A DNA stretch of 6,748 nucleotides from contig DFFY01000112.1 in the NCBI GenBank assembly GCA_002371115.1, forward strand, positions 1-6,748, written 5' to 3'. Origin of the DNA: Bacteroidales bacterium UBA3764. Lineage in GTDB: Bacteria > Bacteroidota > Bacteroidia > Bacteroidales > UBA932. The stretch's first letter is position 1; the number at the start of each line of letters is the position of its first letter. Both the position numbers and the translations under genes were made by a program. Below the pieces are notes generated by a model. The model worked only from the letters and a program-made list of their open reading frames with translations. It did no database searches and was not told the origin of the DNA. This document shows positions 5,163-6,748 of the stretch, in pieces.

Positions 5163-5837
5163 CTACAGCAGTTTGATAGCATTGATTATCCTGCCGCAGG
5201 CGGTGCCTTCGCGGCGGGCCGAGAAGAAGGCTCCGTCAGTATAGGTATCAATCCCGCAGACTTGGATATGCTCCGGCTTTACGCCAGCCTTTTCCAGGAG
5301 CCAGCGGTTGGCCTTCCAGAGGTCCACATGGTGGCCGCCGGACATGGGGGAGCCGTCTCCTTCGCCACGGAATGACCAGATTACATCCATTGGGAATCCC
5401 TCTTCCTTGAACTTTTCCGCCACTTCTTCGCCCACCTGGAAGCTGTCCGGGCCGATGGATGGGCCAATGACGGCCTTGAGGTTGGACGGGGAACAGCCGT
5501 ATTCCTGTCGAAGCGCATTGATGGACGCTTGGACGATATGTAGCACGGTGCCTTTCCAACCTGCATGGACGGCGGCTACGGCCCGTTTTACAGGGTCATA
5601 GAGCAGCACCGGCACGCAGTCGGCGCTCCGTACGCCGATGGCAACCCCCGGGAGATTCGTCACAAACGCGTCATAGCCTTCCAGCTCCTCGCGGATGATG
5701 CCGGGGCGGTCCACTACAGCCACGCGGCTGCCATGGACCTGATGGCCCTGGATGACGGGATAGGGAAGGGGCGCGTTGCGCTTCGTGGAGAAGGCCTCCA
5801 CGCCCGGTCCCAGGTCATATGTCAGAAGACGGTTCAT
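5163..5837 (-). CDS. pgeF: Peptidoglycan editing factor PgeF (YfiH / laccase-domain family), short N-terminus
   Basis: A 224-residue member of the YfiH/DUF152 'polyphenol oxidase' family. In E. coli the protein corrects peptidoglycan precursors in which L-Ser has replaced L-Ala; other members act on purine nucleosides. The zinc-binding His-Cys-His set is complete: His35 in GHQVHGSRV, Cys74 in SADCVPVLLYDP and His91 in AAVHAGWKGT. Further family marks are IGPSIGPDSFQVGEEV (124-139) and TDGAFFSARREG near the C-terminus. Between AFSTKR (15-20) and GHQVHG (31-36) only ten residues are present, whereas the E. coli-type enzyme has a longer segment containing GGVS and N-L motifs; either this is a short lineage or the segment was lost. 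The frame is open to 6020, but MNRLLTYDLGPGVEAFST is the family-like beginning, so the ATG at 5837 is used. It is the first gene of a four-gene minus-strand operon. Confidence 0.9.
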   Translation of the reverse strand: MNRLLTYDLGPGVEAFSTKRNAPLPYPVIQGHQVHGSRVAVVDRPGIIREELEGYDAFVTNLPGVAIGVRSADCVPVLLYDPVKRAVAAVHAGWKGTVLHIVQASINALRQEYGCSPSNLKAVIGPSIGPDSFQVGEEVAEKFKEEGFPMDVIWSFRGEGDGSPMSGGHHVDLWKANRWLLEKAGVKPEHIQVCGIDTYTDGAFFSARREGTACGRIINAIKLL

Positions 5838-5873
5838 CCTTCCATCCCCAATTGGACTGCGTATAACATGGCA

Positions 5874-5881
5874 CGAAGATA
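5874..5881 (-). promoter_or_regulatory. Possible -7 element of the pgeF operon
   Basis: On the minus strand TATCTTCG differs from TAnnTTTG at one base and lies 36 bases before the pgeF ATG. No convincing -33 element is seen, and the element lies in the only stretch between pgeF and the hydrolase remnant, so it is a candidate by position. Confidence 0.3.
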
Positions 5882-5930
5882 AGCATTTTAAACGAAAATC
5901 GGTAATCTCCTCCATCCGGGCCGCCAGGAT

Positions 5931-6059
5931 GGTGCCGGCGCCGAAGCCTTCAAGCGCGACTTGCCGAACGCCGTGGTGAAGTTTGTGGACAGCGGACACT
6001 TTGCTTTGGAGTTCCATCACCGCGAGATTGCCGACTGTATCAAGGAGTTTCTTCGGTAA
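5931..6059 (+). pseudogene. C-terminal remnant of a second alpha/beta hydrolase
   Basis: The frame ending at TAA 6057-6059 reads GAGAEAFKRDLPNA, then VVKFVDSGHFALE, then FHHREIADCIKEFLR. A-G-A-E-A-x-x-R-D-L-P-x-A followed by D-x-G-H-F-A-L-E and a closing E-I-A-x-x-I-x-x-F-L helix is the standard C-terminus of alpha/beta-fold hydrolases, with the catalytic His in SGHFALE. About 42 codons are recognisable. Upstream the reading frame soon meets a stop (5889-5891), and the sequence before 5931 shows no hydrolase character, so the first ~200 residues are missing. No start codon gives a plausible protein. The palindromic repeat begins five bases after its stop. The surviving reading frame and residues suggest a recent loss. 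Confidence 0.6.
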
Positions 6060-6064
6060 ATTCG

Positions 6065-6179
6065 AATTGGGCCGGGGTGCGGTTAGCTGGTTGGAATTTT
6101 ACCAGCTAACCTCAAAAAAGCCCGTTTTTGCGTTTGGGTGGTCAAATAATTACCAGCTAACCGCACTGTGAATATGTGC
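6065..6179 (+). repeat. Two-unit palindromic repeat, copy 2
   Basis: This is the second copy of the element at 4270-4383, in the same orientation 1,795 bp downstream. By hand alignment the copies differ at five positions plus one single-base indel over about 115 bases. The 15-bp inverted ends are identical to copy 1 and perfect here too (6077-6091 with 6152-6166), and the 90-bp spacing between ends is conserved. Two differences fall where pairing is not required (inner hairpin loop, degenerate left arm of unit 2). The copy starts five bases after the hydrolase remnant stop. Confidence 0.85.
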
Positions 6180-6296
6180 TAAATACGGGTTTATATTCCT
6201 TCCGGTTGCAATGCCCCATCTCGTCGGCTGTCAAGGAGTTGCTGTCGTAGGGGAGTAGAGCGTGACGGGGCCTGCCTCCATGTCATACCTTTGGAC
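6180..6296. other. Intergenic stretch, nothing firm
   Basis: No coding signal is convincing in the 117 bases between the repeat and the small membrane-protein frame. A -7-like TACCTTTG at 6286-6293 matches the consensus, but lies only three bases before the ATG at 6297, so it would start transcription at or inside that codon. Confidence 0.35.
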
Positions 6297-6461
6297 ATGC
6301 AAACAGTCATCATAGCAGCCACATCTGTTATTGCCGTGGCAGTTACTGTCATTATCGGCAAGTGGAAGAGTAATAAGCGATTCGGCACTTGCGATAATTC
6401 TTCCGGAAATATTGATAACAACGCTTTGAGCCATACCGCGTACCTTTGCATCGTAAATTGA
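6297..6461 (+). CDS. Possible small single-pass membrane protein
   Basis: A 54-codon frame starting MQTVIIAATSVIAVAVTVII. Residues 3-20 are continuously hydrophobic and followed by the basic stretch GKWKSNKR, the layout of a single transmembrane segment with a cytoplasmic positive tail. The remaining 26 residues are polar (TCDNSSGNIDNN) and match no family I know. The frame ends nine bases before the flavodoxin ATG, so the two could be one transcript. However, the best flavodoxin promoter (6441-6448) lies inside this frame, and the TACCTTTG just before the ATG leaves no leader. A 67-codon frame exists on the opposite strand, which lowers certainty. Confidence 0.35.
   Translation: MQTVIIAATSVIAVAVTVIIGKWKSNKRFGTCDNSSGNIDNNALSHTAYLCIVN
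6441..6448 (+). promoter_or_regulatory. -7 element of the soluble flavodoxin gene
   Basis: TACCTTTG matches TAnnTTTG exactly and lies 21 bases before the flavodoxin ATG, giving a leader of about 14 bases. A TTTG at 6425-6428 is too close to serve as -33 (12-base gap); no better match is seen. Confidence 0.5.
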
Positions 6462-6469
6462 TTGTTATT

Positions 6470-6748
6470 ATGGCAAAGACACTGATTGCTTTTTACTCCC
6501 GCAGGGGACAAAATTATGTGGATGGAAGTATCCGTAACCTGCCCAAGGGCAATAATGAGGTTATCGTGGAAAAGATAAAGGCGCTGCTTCCGGAGGCCGA
6601 TGTCTTCCAGATTGACACGGTAAGGAAGTACTCCGACGACTATATGGTCTGCATCGAGGAGGCCAAGCAGGAACTTCGTGCCAAGGCCCGTCCGGAACTC
6701 ACGGCCAAGGTAGAGAACATGGCCCAGTACGACACCATCATCCTGGGC
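6470..6748 (+). CDS. Flavodoxin family protein, 3' end outside the window
   Basis: The first 93 residues of a cytoplasmic flavodoxin-like protein. It starts MAKTLIAFYSRRGQNYVDGS, then IRNLPKGNNEVIVEKI. The phosphate loop is the variant found in a Bacteroidota/Firmicutes subgroup: after YSRRG an insertion of about a dozen residues precedes GNNEV, which replaces the usual GNTE. KYSDDYMVCIEEAKQEL and ARPEL (about 54-76) are characteristic of the group, and AQYDTIILG begins the strand before the second flavin loop. There is no signal peptide, unlike the lipoprotein flavodoxin at 319-756, to which it is only distantly similar. It probably shuttles electrons with FMN. The gene continues beyond 6748. 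Confidence 0.88.
   Translation, partial: MAKTLIAFYSRRGQNYVDGSIRNLPKGNNEVIVEKIKALLPEADVFQIDTVRKYSDDYMVCIEEAKQELRAKARPELTAKVENMAQYDTIILG

Noticed and set aside
5838..6020. Extended N-terminus of PgeF
   Set aside because: The extra 61 residues are not PgeF-like and lie opposite the hydrolase remnant.
5983..6171. 62-codon plus-strand frame through the palindromic repeat
   Set aside because: Its residues come from reading the repeat and hydrolase remnant in another frame; the two YQLT segments are just the repeated hairpin arm.
4270..6179. CRISPR array
   Set aside because: Only two repeat copies exist, 1.8 kb apart, and the internal 51-bp period has two units with no variable spacers.
6191..6511. 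106-codon and nested 67-codon minus-strand frames
   Set aside because: They overlap the flavodoxin start and its promoter on the wrong strand; a run of Cys residues looks suggestive, but no domain is recognisable.

Overview
The window looks like chromosomal DNA of a Bacteroidota member, most likely order Bacteroidales. Several genes are preceded by the -7 element TAnnTTTG typical of that phylum (TAAATTTG, TATATTTG, TACCTTTG). Start codons lack clear Shine-Dalgarno sequences. Three secreted proteins carry short lipoprotein signals, and the protein families (DUF4250, double-cupin lipoprotein, flavodoxin-like lipoprotein) fit. This is inference; no marker gene fixes the genus.

Layout. Positions 1-116 (-) hold the first codons of a large DNA methyltransferase of the MmeI-like type IIL restriction-modification kind, with its own promoter. 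Positions 319-2535 (-) hold a three-gene lipoprotein operon read as double-cupin, alpha/beta hydrolase, flavodoxin, ending at a hairpin (267-298). A 198-bp divergent regulatory region (2536-2733) separates it from a plus-strand pair, aldo/keto reductase then NADPH-dependent FMN reductase (2734-4117). That pair runs directly into the last ~50 codons of an Old Yellow Enzyme type NADH:flavin oxidoreductase. Positions 4468-5837 (-) hold a housekeeping operon: pgeF, a DUF4250 protein and two small unknown proteins, ending at a strong hairpin (4407-4445). Upstream of pgeF, on the plus strand, lies a C-terminal remnant of a second alpha/beta hydrolase (5931-6059). A possible 54-residue membrane protein and the start of a soluble flavodoxin (6470 onward, running off the window) complete the plus strand.

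Two themes stand out. First, nearly all non-housekeeping genes belong to a flavin/NADPH redox and small-molecule set (flavodoxins, FMN reductase, Old Yellow Enzyme, aldo/keto reductase, alpha/beta hydrolases, cupin), and at least four show truncation or deletion. The second cupin stops mid-domain exactly at the next gene's start codon. The lipoprotein flavodoxin lacks its second flavin loop. The Old Yellow Enzyme and one hydrolase survive only as 3' ends. This is either a redox island shrinking by deletion or a set of assembly errors; the sequence alone cannot decide.

Second, a ~114-bp palindromic repeat built of two hairpin units occurs twice in direct orientation (4270-4383 and 6065-6179), about 95% identical by my alignment. 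Each copy lies just downstream of one of the two 3' gene remnants, and together they bracket the pgeF operon. I see no transposase, CRISPR array, rRNA or tRNA.
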